In this document: positions 24,782 to 32,394 of the stretch, in pieces
Layout: each line of letters starts with the position of its first letter
Position numbering within the stretch: the first letter of the stretch is position 1
Assembly: GCA_964551995.1 (NCBI GenBank)
Contig: CAZKFD010000006.1
Location: forward strand, 1 to 64,000
Origin: DATKJS01 sp964551995
GTDB taxonomy: Bacteria > Acidobacteriota > Aminicenantia > Aminicenantales > Saccharicenantaceae
Reading direction: 5' to 3'
DNA: 64,000 nt
Translations under genes and position numbers: made by a program
The notes under the pieces: generated by a model
What the model was told of the DNA's origin: nothing
The model's input: only the letters and a program-made list of their open reading frames with translations
Database searches by the model: none

Positions 24782-26008
24782 ATGAGCCTGTACACGAAAC
24801 TCGCCTGGCGCAACATCTTTCGCAACAAGCGGCGGACCTACATCACCGGAACGGCCATCGCCATCGGCCTGGCCGCCCTGATCTTCCTCGACGCCCTGTA
24901 CATCGGCATGGCCAACAACATGATCGCTTCGGCGACGGCGTCGTTCACCGGAGAAGGCCAGATTCATGCCCGTGGCTTTCTCGGGACGCAGGATGCGAAC
25001 AAGACGCTCGCCGGCCTGGACATCCTCACGGCCCGTCTGGGCCGCGACGCGCGGGTCAAGGCTTTCACCGTGCGCACCTTGTGCCAGGGGATGATCACGT
25101 CGACCTCGAACGTCAACCCTGTCCTCCTCGTCGGGGTCCGGCCGGACACCGAAAAGGCCCTGAGCCAAGTCGACGACGTCATCACGCAGGGTGCATTCTT
25201 CAGCGGCGACGATCCCCAGAATATCGTCATCGGCAGCCGGCTGGCCGAGCTCCTTGAAGTCGGCGTGGGGGACCGGATCGTGGTCACCGTCGCCCAAGCC
25301 GGCGGCGGGGAGCTCTCCCAAGACCTGTTCCGTGTTTCCGGGATTTACCGCTTTAATATCCAGGACCTCGACGGGGGCCTGGCGTTTGTCCGGATCGAGA
25401 AGGCCCAGGCCATGCTCGGCCTCGACCACCGAGCGAACGAGATCGTTCTTGCCTTTAAAAATCCGCAGATTTCACAGAACGAGCAAGACCCCTTCTGGGC
25501 CGAGTACTCGAACGCGGACAACGAAGCCCTCGGCTGGACGAAACTCTTTCCGGCCCTGAAGTCGATCTACGACCTGACGCAGGTCGGGACGCTCATCGTC
25601 GGCATCATCCTCTTCGCCGTGGTGGCCTTGGGCATCATCAACACGCTCTTCATGTCGATCTACGAACGAATGTTCGAATTCGGTGTCATGCGGGCCGTGG
25701 GGACGCGGCCGTGGGGCATCCGCAAGCTCGTCATCCAGGAGGCCGGGGCCCTGGCCCTGCTCAGCATCGGACTGGGGGTCGCCCTCGGTTTTGCCCTGAC
25801 GGCCCTCGTTTCCCACTCGGGGATCAACTATGAGGGCGTGGAGTTTGCCGGCGTGACGATCCGGAATCTCATCTATCCCGTGCTTCGCCTCCGCCAGTTC
25901 ATCCTCTACCCGTTGAGCGTCCTCGTGTTCACGCTGCTCGTCGGGCTGTATCCCGCGGCCTACGCCGCCCGGATGTCGGTGACCGGCGCCATGAAACGGG
26001 CCCTGTGA
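24782..26008 (+). CDS. FtsX/LolE-type ABC transporter permease, second subunit
   Basis: A 408-residue permease with the same layout as its upstream neighbour: an N-terminal helix (RRTYITGTAIAIGLAALIFLDALYIG), a periplasmic domain and three C-terminal helices with the coupling motif YERMFEFGVMRAVGTRPW. It differs enough from the first permease to suggest a heterodimer. GGAGGGCC precedes the ATG. Inference: together with the ATPase at 26021 it extracts a lipid or lipoprotein from the inner membrane and passes it to the LolA-like carrier. Confidence 0.92.
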   Translation: MSLYTKLAWRNIFRNKRRTYITGTAIAIGLAALIFLDALYIGMANNMIASATASFTGEGQIHARGFLGTQDANKTLAGLDILTARLGRDARVKAFTVRTLCQGMITSTSNVNPVLLVGVRPDTEKALSQVDDVITQGAFFSGDDPQNIVIGSRLAELLEVGVGDRIVVTVAQAGGGELSQDLFRVSGIYRFNIQDLDGGLAFVRIEKAQAMLGLDHRANEIVLAFKNPQISQNEQDPFWAEYSNADNEALGWTKLFPALKSIYDLTQVGTLIVGIILFAVVALGIINTLFMSIYERMFEFGVMRAVGTRPWGIRKLVIQEAGALALLSIGLGVALGFALTALVSHSGINYEGVEFAGVTIRNLIYPVLRLRQFILYPLSVLVFTLLVGLYPAAYAARMSVTGAMKRAL

Positions 26009-26020
26009 AGGAGAACGACC

Positions 26021-26722
26021 ATGATCGAGCGTGAGCGACCCCTGATTCAGACCGAGGGGCTGAGGAAGACCTATACCGACAACGGCGTCGAAGTGCCGGC
26101 CCTGCGCGGCATCGATCTGACCATCCGGGCCGGGGAATTCACGGCTATCGTCGGACCTTCTGGCTCAGGCAAGACGACCCTCCTCAACATCATCTCCGGG
26201 CTCGACAAGCCGAGCGAGGGCAAGGTCTGGCTCGACGGCAAGCTCGTTTCGGCCATGAGCGGGGCCGAACTGTCGGATTTCCGGCGCGATCACATCGGCT
26301 TCATCTTCCAGGCGTACAACCTGATCCCGGTGCTGAAGGTCGAGGAAAACATCGAATACACCATGCTCCTGCAGCACGTGCCCAAGGTGGAGCGCGGCCG
26401 CCGCGTCGGCGACATCCTTCGCGACGTGGGGCTCGAGGGCTTCGCCTGGCGCTTTCCTTCGAAACTCTCGGGCGGCCAGCAGCAGCGGGTCGCCATCGCC
26501 CGGGCCATGGTCACGCGGCCGCTGATGATCCTCGCCGACGAGCCGACGGCCAACCTCGATTCGAAGACGGGCGCCGAACTCCTTGACATGATGCGCCGTC
26601 TCAACGAGGAGCGTGGCATGACGTTTGTCTTCTCGACCCACGACCGGATGATCGTGGAGAAGGCCCGCCGGACCGTGACCGTCCGGGACGGTCTCATCGC
26701 GAGCGACGAGACCAGGAGCTAG
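26021..26722 (+). CDS. LolD/MacB-type ABC transporter ATPase
   Basis: A 233-residue ATPase powering the two FtsX permeases. Visible motifs are Walker A GPSGSGKTT (about 47-55), the Q-loop FIFQAYNLIPVL, the signature LSGGQQQRVAIARA, Walker B LMILADEPTANLDSKTG, and the switch His in STHD. The spacing and the NLIPVLKVEENIEY segment are those of the LolD/MacB branch. AAGGAG precedes the ATG. Cytoplasmic, in the operon with permeases, periplasmic carrier and outer-membrane barrel. Confidence 0.95.
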   Translation: MIERERPLIQTEGLRKTYTDNGVEVPALRGIDLTIRAGEFTAIVGPSGSGKTTLLNIISGLDKPSEGKVWLDGKLVSAMSGAELSDFRRDHIGFIFQAYNLIPVLKVEENIEYTMLLQHVPKVERGRRVGDILRDVGLEGFAWRFPSKLSGGQQQRVAIARAMVTRPLMILADEPTANLDSKTGAELLDMMRRLNEERGMTFVFSTHDRMIVEKARRTVTVRDGLIASDETRS

Positions 26723-26725
26723 GCC

Positions 26726-28000
26726 GTGGCGGCGCGTTGGGCAGGCTGGAGAGCGGCGGGCGCGCTGGCCCTCGTCTCGGCCCTCGCCGGACGCGCCGCC
26801 GCCGACGAGGGCCCGCTGACGCTCAGCGGCTATGTCAAGAACTACTCGATCGTCTTCCGCCTGGCTGAGCCCCTGGACGCCGGGGGAGCGGCCCAGCCGC
26901 TGCTGGCCCAGTCCGACACGGAGCTCAGGCTTTCGCTGACATACTCGCCGAGCATGTCTGTGACCCTCCTCGCGGCCTATGACATCTCGCCGCGCATCCA
27001 GGACCCTTTCTTTTTCCGGCCGTCCGCGTTTGCCGTCTCGGTCTCGACCGGGAATTATCGGGTCGCCGATTTTCGGTCGCCGCTCGTGCCGGGGCCGGAT
27101 TCTCCCGCCGGCAGCTTCGGGCTCTACCAAAACCTCGACCGACTCTCGGTAACATTCAAGACGGGCTTCGGCGATATCATCGTCGGGCGCCAGCCGGTGG
27201 CGTGGGGAAGCGGCAAGGTGACAAACCCGACGGACATCATCGCGCCTTTCTCCTTCTATGATTTGGACAAGGAAGAACGGCTGGGCGTCGACGCCGCCCG
27301 GATGCGCATCCCGCTGTCGGACCTGAGCCAAATCGACGTGGGATACGTCTTCGGTAAGAGCTTCCGGTTCGACCTGAGCGCCTTTTTCCTGCGGGGCCAG
27401 TTCCATCTCTTCAAGACGGACGTGAGCCTGCTGGGTCTCGGCTTCCAAAACGATTTCTTGATCGGCCTCGACGTCGCGCGGTCCGTCGGCGGGTCGGGCG
27501 TCTGGCTCGAGGCGGCCTATGTCCTGCCGGGCGCCCTCGCTTCCGCGCCGGCGAAGCCCGCGAACTACGGCCGGCTCACGGCCGGCATCGACCGCAGCCT
27601 CAGCGCGAAGGTCTACGGCTTCGTCGAGTACCATTTCAATTCGGCCGGCTCCTCCGAGCCGTCATCCTACGCGGGATTGTTCACGACGCCTGCCTATACC
27701 CGGGGAAGCGTCTATCTCATGGGCCGGCATTATCTCAGCGTGGGCACGACCTACCAGGCCTCGCCGCTCATCCCCGTCACCGGCCTCGTCATCTGGAACG
27801 CCAACGACGGGTCGTTCGCCCTCTCGCCCCGGGCCGATTACAATGTCTCCCAAAACATGTATCTCGGCGGCGGCGTTTACCTCGGCCTCGGCCGGCGGCC
27901 GGTGTCGCCCCTGTTCGGGGGCACGGCCCCGCCCGAGCTTCGCTCGGAATTCGGGAGCTACCCGGATTTCCTCTATCTTTCGTTCCGGTTCTATTTCTAA
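26726..28000 (+). CDS. Outer-membrane beta-barrel protein of the Lol-like operon
   Basis: A 424-residue exported protein: signal peptide (about 1-26) and then many alternating beta strands. The C-terminus YLSFRFYF ends in Phe, the recognition signal of outer-membrane barrels. It starts at GTG only 3 bases after the ATPase stop, so it is coupled to it. I do not recognise a named family; it behaves like the DUF1302-type barrels found next to LolA-like/MMPL exporters. Its place in the operon suggests that it is the outer-membrane acceptor or exit of the exporter. Function is inferred from context only. Confidence 0.75.
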   Translation: MAARWAGWRAAGALALVSALAGRAAADEGPLTLSGYVKNYSIVFRLAEPLDAGGAAQPLLAQSDTELRLSLTYSPSMSVTLLAAYDISPRIQDPFFFRPSAFAVSVSTGNYRVADFRSPLVPGPDSPAGSFGLYQNLDRLSVTFKTGFGDIIVGRQPVAWGSGKVTNPTDIIAPFSFYDLDKEERLGVDAARMRIPLSDLSQIDVGYVFGKSFRFDLSAFFLRGQFHLFKTDVSLLGLGFQNDFLIGLDVARSVGGSGVWLEAAYVLPGALASAPAKPANYGRLTAGIDRSLSAKVYGFVEYHFNSAGSSEPSSYAGLFTTPAYTRGSVYLMGRHYLSVGTTYQASPLIPVTGLVIWNANDGSFALSPRADYNVSQNMYLGGGVYLGLGRRPVSPLFGGTAPPELRSEFGSYPDFLYLSFRFYF

Positions 28001-28021
28001 GACGGAGAAGGGAGGACGCAG

Positions 28022-28666
28022 ATTTCCGCTTCGCGAAAACCCGGCGCCTCTAGGGATAAGGGCAAGCCCCAGAACCTGGAAGAGCTGATCCGCCACTTCA
28101 TCCTCGACCACAGCGAAGATCTGTTCATCGCCAAAGGCTACATGAAGACGTCCATGGACTCGATCGCCAAGGCCTGCGGGCTGTCGAAGCCGACGCTCTA
28201 CAACTACTTCCACGGCAAACACGAGATCTTCACGGCTCTTTATCAGCGGCTGTACCGCGGCCTCTATGACAAGATCAAGGTGCTGCTGACGCTGGACCAG
28301 GACAAGGCCCACATTTTCCAGTCCGTCATCGACGAATACTTCGCCTGGCTGGCGGCGAAGAAGGACTTTTTGCAGATGTACTTCCGGGAGCAGCACCTCG
28401 TCATCCACGAGGACATCGAGGAGCACATGGAGTGGCACGTGCGGAGCAAGCAGGAGATGGTCGGGCTTCTCACTCAAGCGCTCGGGGGGATCATCCGCCC
28501 CGACGTGAAAAAGAAGTTCGGCGTGCCGATGGCGGCCGCGATCCTCCAGAATATCTTCGAGGGACTCATCGCCGAGCCCAACCCGCCGAGCGCCGATGGC
28601 CTGGCCGCCGAGAAGGCTTTCCTCGTCGAATTCCTGCGCCAGGGCCTCCTCGCCGGAGGGCGGTGA
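28022..28666 (+). CDS. TetR family transcriptional regulator, apparent ATT start
   Basis: A 214-residue TetR-type repressor if read from an ATT at 28022. The N-terminal HTH is complete in that reading: LEELIRHFILDHSEDLFIA (helix 1), then MDSIAKACGLSKPTLYNYFHGKHEIF. The first ATG (28142) would remove helix 1 and part of the DNA-binding domain. No ATG, GTG or TTG lies in frame between the upstream stop (28000) and 28142, while GGAGG at 28011-28015 is ideally spaced from the ATT. The C-terminal ligand-binding domain (about 85-214) is helical and unassigned. As last gene of the Lol-like operon it probably controls the promoter at 22669. Confidence 0.8.
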   Translation: MSASRKPGASRDKGKPQNLEELIRHFILDHSEDLFIAKGYMKTSMDSIAKACGLSKPTLYNYFHGKHEIFTALYQRLYRGLYDKIKVLLTLDQDKAHIFQSVIDEYFAWLAAKKDFLQMYFREQHLVIHEDIEEHMEWHVRSKQEMVGLLTQALGGIIRPDVKKKFGVPMAAAILQNIFEGLIAEPNPPSADGLAAEKAFLVEFLRQGLLAGGR

Positions 28667-28670
28667 ATCC

Positions 28671-29738
28671 ATGAAAAGGGAAATCCGCGACCTGACGCTC
28701 GAGGAGCTCCAGGCGGAGCTCGCGGCCCTCGGCGAACGTCCATTTCGGGCCGGACAGATTTTTTCCTGGCTTTACCATAAGGGCGCATCGGATTTCGGGG
28801 AATTTTCATCGTTGTCCAAGGGCCTCCGCGATATGCTGGCCGCGCGATTTACGATCAGCCGGCTCGAACTCGAGGCGCGGCTGGAATCCAGTGACGGAAC
28901 GGCCAAGTTCCTCTTCAAGCTGGCCGATGGCCCCTGCGTCGAGGCCGTCCTTATTCCGGCCGGGAAAAGAAAGACCGCCTGCATTTCAACGCAAGTCGGC
29001 TGCAAGTTCGCCTGCGGCTTCTGCGCCAGTGGCCTCCACGGCTTTAGGCGGAACCTGACGCCGTCGGAGATCACCGGCCAAGCGCTCGCGCTCCGGGCCG
29101 AGGCCGGCGGCGAGATCACGAACTATGTCTTCATGGGCATGGGCGAGCCTCTGGACAACTTCGACAACCTGGCCAAGGCCCTGCGCATCATGAACGCGCC
29201 AGAGGGCATGGGGATCGCGGCGCGCCGCATGACAATCTCGACGGCCGGCTACGTCCCGGGCATCGCGCGGCTCAAGGAGCTCGACCTGCAGGTCAATCTC
29301 TCGGTTTCTCTCCACGCCGCGAACGACCGCCTGCGCGACCGGCTCATGCCGATCAACAGGAAATACCCGCTCGAAAAGCTCGTTGCCGCCTGCGAGGATT
29401 ACATCCGGTCCGGCGGCCGGATGATTACCCTCGAGTACGTCGTCATCCAGGGTGTCAACGGCGGGCTCAACGATGCCGACGGGCTGGCCGGGATCGCCCG
29501 CCGCCTGAGGGCCAAGGTCAACCTGATCGTCTACAGCCCGGTTCCCGGCCTTGCCTTCGATGTCCCGCCCGAGGCCGACGTGGCGCGCTTCACGCGCTGG
29601 CTCGAAGAGAGGAAGGTCCGCGTCACGCGACGCCGCTCCAAAGGACAGGACATCCTGGCCGCCTGCGGACAGCTCGCCGGCCGCTTCACGGAAAAGGCGG
29701 AGACGGCCGGACGCCCGAGACCGGTCAAAGAGAGCTGA
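28671..29738 (+). CDS. rlmN: 23S rRNA (adenine2503-C2)/tRNA methyltransferase RlmN
   Basis: Radical-SAM enzyme that methylates A2503 of 23S rRNA and A37 of some tRNAs. The 355-residue product has the full family layout: N-terminal helical domain (FRAGQIFSWLYHKGA), the cluster motif C111-x3-C115-x2-C118 (GCKFACGFCASG), GMGEPLDN, and the catalytic Cys C332 near the C-terminus in SKGQDILAACGQL. Start at the ATG at 28671, 4 bases after the TetR stop. Its end overlaps the convergent methyltransferase gene by 14 bases. Confidence 0.96.
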   Translation: MKREIRDLTLEELQAELAALGERPFRAGQIFSWLYHKGASDFGEFSSLSKGLRDMLAARFTISRLELEARLESSDGTAKFLFKLADGPCVEAVLIPAGKRKTACISTQVGCKFACGFCASGLHGFRRNLTPSEITGQALALRAEAGGEITNYVFMGMGEPLDNFDNLAKALRIMNAPEGMGIAARRMTISTAGYVPGIARLKELDLQVNLSVSLHAANDRLRDRLMPINRKYPLEKLVAACEDYIRSGGRMITLEYVVIQGVNGGLNDADGLAGIARRLRAKVNLIVYSPVPGLAFDVPPEADVARFTRWLEERKVRVTRRRSKGQDILAACGQLAGRFTEKAETAGRPRPVKES

Positions 29739-31026
29739 GCACGGCCAGCGTTTCTATGTGCGGCGTGTGCGGGAAAAAATCGTAGATCTTCAGGTCCCGG
29801 ACCCCGTAGGCCTGCCGCAGGATCTTCAGGTCGCGCGCCAGCGTCGTCGGGTTGCAGGAGAGGTAGAGGACGAGCGGGACGCGGGCCGCGGCCAACTCCC
29901 GCAGCACCTCGGGGTCCACGCCCTTGCGCGGGGGATCGAGGATGACGACGTCGACGCCCCGTTCGAGAAGCTCCGGCAGCCACGCCTCGCTCGTCCCTTC
30001 GCAGAGGCTGAAGTTTCCGGCCCGGTTGAGCTCGATGTTCTTCTTGAGATAGCGCAGGTTGGCGGGGTCCGGCTCGACCCCGAAGACCTCTCTCGCGCCG
30101 CCGGCCAGGAAGAGGCCGAAGGTCCCGAGGCCGCAATAGAGATCGGCGACCGTCGCGTCCGGCATCCCCTTCACGGCCTCGGCCATGTCGTCGAAAACCT
30201 TCTCCAGGATGGCCACGTTGACCTGGAAGAACGACCGGGCTCCGACCCTGTAGGAAATCCCGCAGACGACCTCTTCGAGCCGGCCGACGCCGCCCATCGT
30301 TTCCTCCCGGACGCGTGTGCCGTCCTTGACCAATCCCACGATCCCCGACAGGGGATAACGCAGGTGGAGGCCCGAGAGTTTGCCCGACATCTCCTCAATC
30401 CTCGCGGCCGACTCGAGATGGAAGATGACAAGGGACCGTCGCCGCGACCGGCTCTCCCTGATCTCGAGGTCCGATACGGCCTCCCACTCCTCGCGGCCGA
30501 CGAAGGCGACGAGCTCGGCGGCGAGGTCGTTCACCGCGTCGGAGACGAGATAACAGCGGTCCACCGGGACGAAGGACTCGCGCTCGCCCGGTTCGTGATA
30601 GACGGCCCGGGCCGTCCCGCCCTGCCGCACGATGCGCAGCCGGATCCTGTTCCGGTATCCCCAGATCTCTGGCGATGGTGTGACATTGAGAGCGCCGGAA
30701 AAGGCGTCCAGCGCGTGGCCGACGATCTCTTCGACCTGGGCCTTCTTCACCTCGAGCTGGGTGCCGTAATCCATGTCCTGATAGGGCGAGCAGGCGAGGT
30801 AATGGCGGCACCTCGGATCGACGCGGGCCGAGGACTTCTCGACGATCCGGACGGTCCGTGCCTCGGCGAAGCTCTTCCGCTCCCGGACGACCTCGGCCTC
30901 GACCGTTTCGCCCGGGAGCCCCCGGTCCGCGAAGACGACCTTCCCGCCGTCATGGGCCAGACTCCGCCCCGGGTAGACGATCTTTTCAATCTTCAATCCA
31001 GTCAATAAAGGGGACATAATACTCAT
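29725..31026 (-). CDS. TrmA/RlmD-family RNA (uracil-C5) methyltransferase
   Basis: SAM-dependent enzyme that makes 5-methyluridine in rRNA or tRNA. The 433-residue product has a TRAM domain (about 8-65), a central domain, and a Rossmann methyltransferase domain (about 270-433) with VADLYCGLGTFGLFLA, the DPPRKG motif, catalytic Cys C391 in LSCNPTTLARDL and the base Glu in HIETLAVL. The iron-sulfur motif is incomplete: C73-x5-C79 is present but the usual GGC after it is SPY, so one ligand is missing. The start ATG lies inside palindromic element copy 2; a TTG slightly downstream may be the ancestral start. Confidence 0.9.
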   Translation of the reverse strand: MSIMSPLLTGLKIEKIVYPGRSLAHDGGKVVFADRGLPGETVEAEVVRERKSFAEARTVRIVEKSSARVDPRCRHYLACSPYQDMDYGTQLEVKKAQVEEIVGHALDAFSGALNVTPSPEIWGYRNRIRLRIVRQGGTARAVYHEPGERESFVPVDRCYLVSDAVNDLAAELVAFVGREEWEAVSDLEIRESRSRRRSLVIFHLESAARIEEMSGKLSGLHLRYPLSGIVGLVKDGTRVREETMGGVGRLEEVVCGISYRVGARSFFQVNVAILEKVFDDMAEAVKGMPDATVADLYCGLGTFGLFLAGGAREVFGVEPDPANLRYLKKNIELNRAGNFSLCEGTSEAWLPELLERGVDVVILDPPRKGVDPEVLRELAAARVPLVLYLSCNPTTLARDLKILRQAYGVRDLKIYDFFPHTPHIETLAVLSSL

Positions 31027-31164
31027 TTCCTAATTTCTTCGGCCGGCGGAGGCGCGACTCTCATTTCCGGCCCCTCCCGGCGCCCCCTCGGCGTCATGGC
31101 GTCTCAGCCGGACGGCCCCGTTCCGGCCCCCTTGTCGAAATTCGGAAATGAGTATTGTGTCCCC
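31010..31164. repeat. Palindromic element, copy 2 (155 bp), overlapping two genes
   Basis: Inverted ends GGGGACATAATACTC (31010) and GAGTATTGTGTCCCC (ending 31164), with a GC-rich core unrelated to the other copies. On the minus strand the right end is read as the last 20 or so codons of the oxidoreductase (GTQYSFPNF). The left end supplies the first codons of the RNA methyltransferase (ATGAGTATTATGTCCCC). A C-to-T change against the other copies turns the GTG of the end into ATG. Confidence 0.88.
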
Positions 31165-32381
31165 AATTTGATGTGGCGGCCCCTGCCGCTCCAGGGGACA
31201 CCCATTTCCGACGGCAGGGCGTTCGCCGCATAGCAGGCCTCGAGCGCCTCGTCCAGACCATCGACCCAGATCCTCTGCGCCCCGCCGCCTTCCACCCCTC
31301 CCCCTTCCGCCCCTCCGCCTCCCTCCTCAACGCGCCGCAGCCCGTCCGGGAATTCCCGGATCTCCGGCATCGAATCCTGCATCGCGTTGACGCAAAGCGT
31401 CTGGCTTGCGGCCGCTTTGAGTCCGCAAACCGGAAGTTTGCCGCTTCTCACGCCCCGGACGGTGTCCCAGAGCTTGTTCATGCGACCCTCGTCTGGAACC
31501 CCGTACTCCCGCCGCGTCCCGTCCGCGAACTCGGCCTTCAGGCCCGACACGCGGCTCTCGCATCTCACCGTCCCCCTCTCGAACTCATACGAGAAGACCG
31601 GGCCTCTTTCGGCTCGTCCGGCGTGCGTGACGTAAAACAGCACTTCGACGCCTTCTTCGGTCGCGGCCCGCATCGCCGCCGTGTCGTAGTTTTCGATGGG
31701 GTAGGCGCGGTAGAGCTCGGCTTCGACATCGACCGGGCGCGCCGCCTCCCGGTGCCCTTTCCCCAGCACGTAGAACATGTTGTGGAGGTCGTGGGCCATG
31801 GCGTTCTGAGCCGGGCTGTCGAGGATCCACCCTCCGGCGTCGTCGCGCTTCCTCCCGGCCCACCCGTTCCTCCGGTAATACGCCTCGTCGCGCGGCCAGA
31901 GGTACAGGCACTTCAGCCGCTTCGCCCGGCCGAACCGCCCGGCTATGACGTCGCTCTTCAGCGCCTGAACCGCCGCGCTGAACGACCACTGGTAGCCGAC
32001 CGCCGCCCAGCGCCCCGCGCTCTCCCTCTCGGCCTCGATCATCTCCCGTGCTTCCCGGATCGTGCCTGCGAGCGGCTTCTCGCAAAGGACGTAGCTTCCC
32101 CGCTCCAGCGCGAGCCGCGTCTGGCGTGCGTGGAACTGGATGGGGGAGGAGAGGACGGCCAGTTCCGCCGTCCTGTTCCGGTAGAAATCCTCCAGCGCCG
32201 CGTAGAGCGGAACGCGCATGGCCCGCAGCTCCTCGAGCCACGGGCACCGCTCCGGTTCGGGGTCGACCGCCCCCGCGATCCGGAAGAGGCCCGAGTCCTT
32301 CGCGTTGAGGAGCTCTCGCACGTAGACAGCGCCCATGCCGCCGATGCCGACGAGGACGAGCGATACGGGGGCCCTGCTCAT
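31104..32381 (-). CDS. Gfo/Idh/MocA family NAD(P)-dependent oxidoreductase
   Basis: A 425-residue sugar-type dehydrogenase. The Rossmann motif VLVGIGGMGAVYVRELL is at about 8-24, the catalytic Lys is in YVLCEKPLAG, and the C-terminal sheet domain includes a conserved His in MAHDLHNMFYVLG. I take the ATG at 32381; the frame is open further up but overlaps the preceding gene. A glycine-rich stretch (about 350-365, EEGGGGAEGGG) precedes the end. The last 20 or so residues, from about GTQYSFPN on, are encoded by palindromic element copy 2, so the original stop has been replaced. It lies 13 bases downstream of a URO-D-like gene and a GH38 gene; a role in glycan or glycoside breakdown is inferred. 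Confidence 0.87.
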   Translation of the reverse strand: MSRAPVSLVLVGIGGMGAVYVRELLNAKDSGLFRIAGAVDPEPERCPWLEELRAMRVPLYAALEDFYRNRTAELAVLSSPIQFHARQTRLALERGSYVLCEKPLAGTIREAREMIEAERESAGRWAAVGYQWSFSAAVQALKSDVIAGRFGRAKRLKCLYLWPRDEAYYRRNGWAGRKRDDAGGWILDSPAQNAMAHDLHNMFYVLGKGHREAARPVDVEAELYRAYPIENYDTAAMRAATEEGVEVLFYVTHAGRAERGPVFSYEFERGTVRCESRVSGLKAEFADGTRREYGVPDEGRMNKLWDTVRGVRSGKLPVCGLKAAASQTLCVNAMQDSMPEIREFPDGLRRVEEGGGGAEGGGVEGGGAQRIWVDGLDEALEACYAANALPSEMGVPWSGRGRHIKLGTQYSFPNFDKGAGTGPSG

Positions 32382-32394
32382 GTTTTCCGGCGGC

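Noticed and set aside
31260..31330. Glycine-rich repeats near the end of the Gfo/Idh oxidoreductase as a separate repeat element
   Set aside because: It is a short run of CCCCTCC-type triplets within one gene, without inverted ends or other copies.
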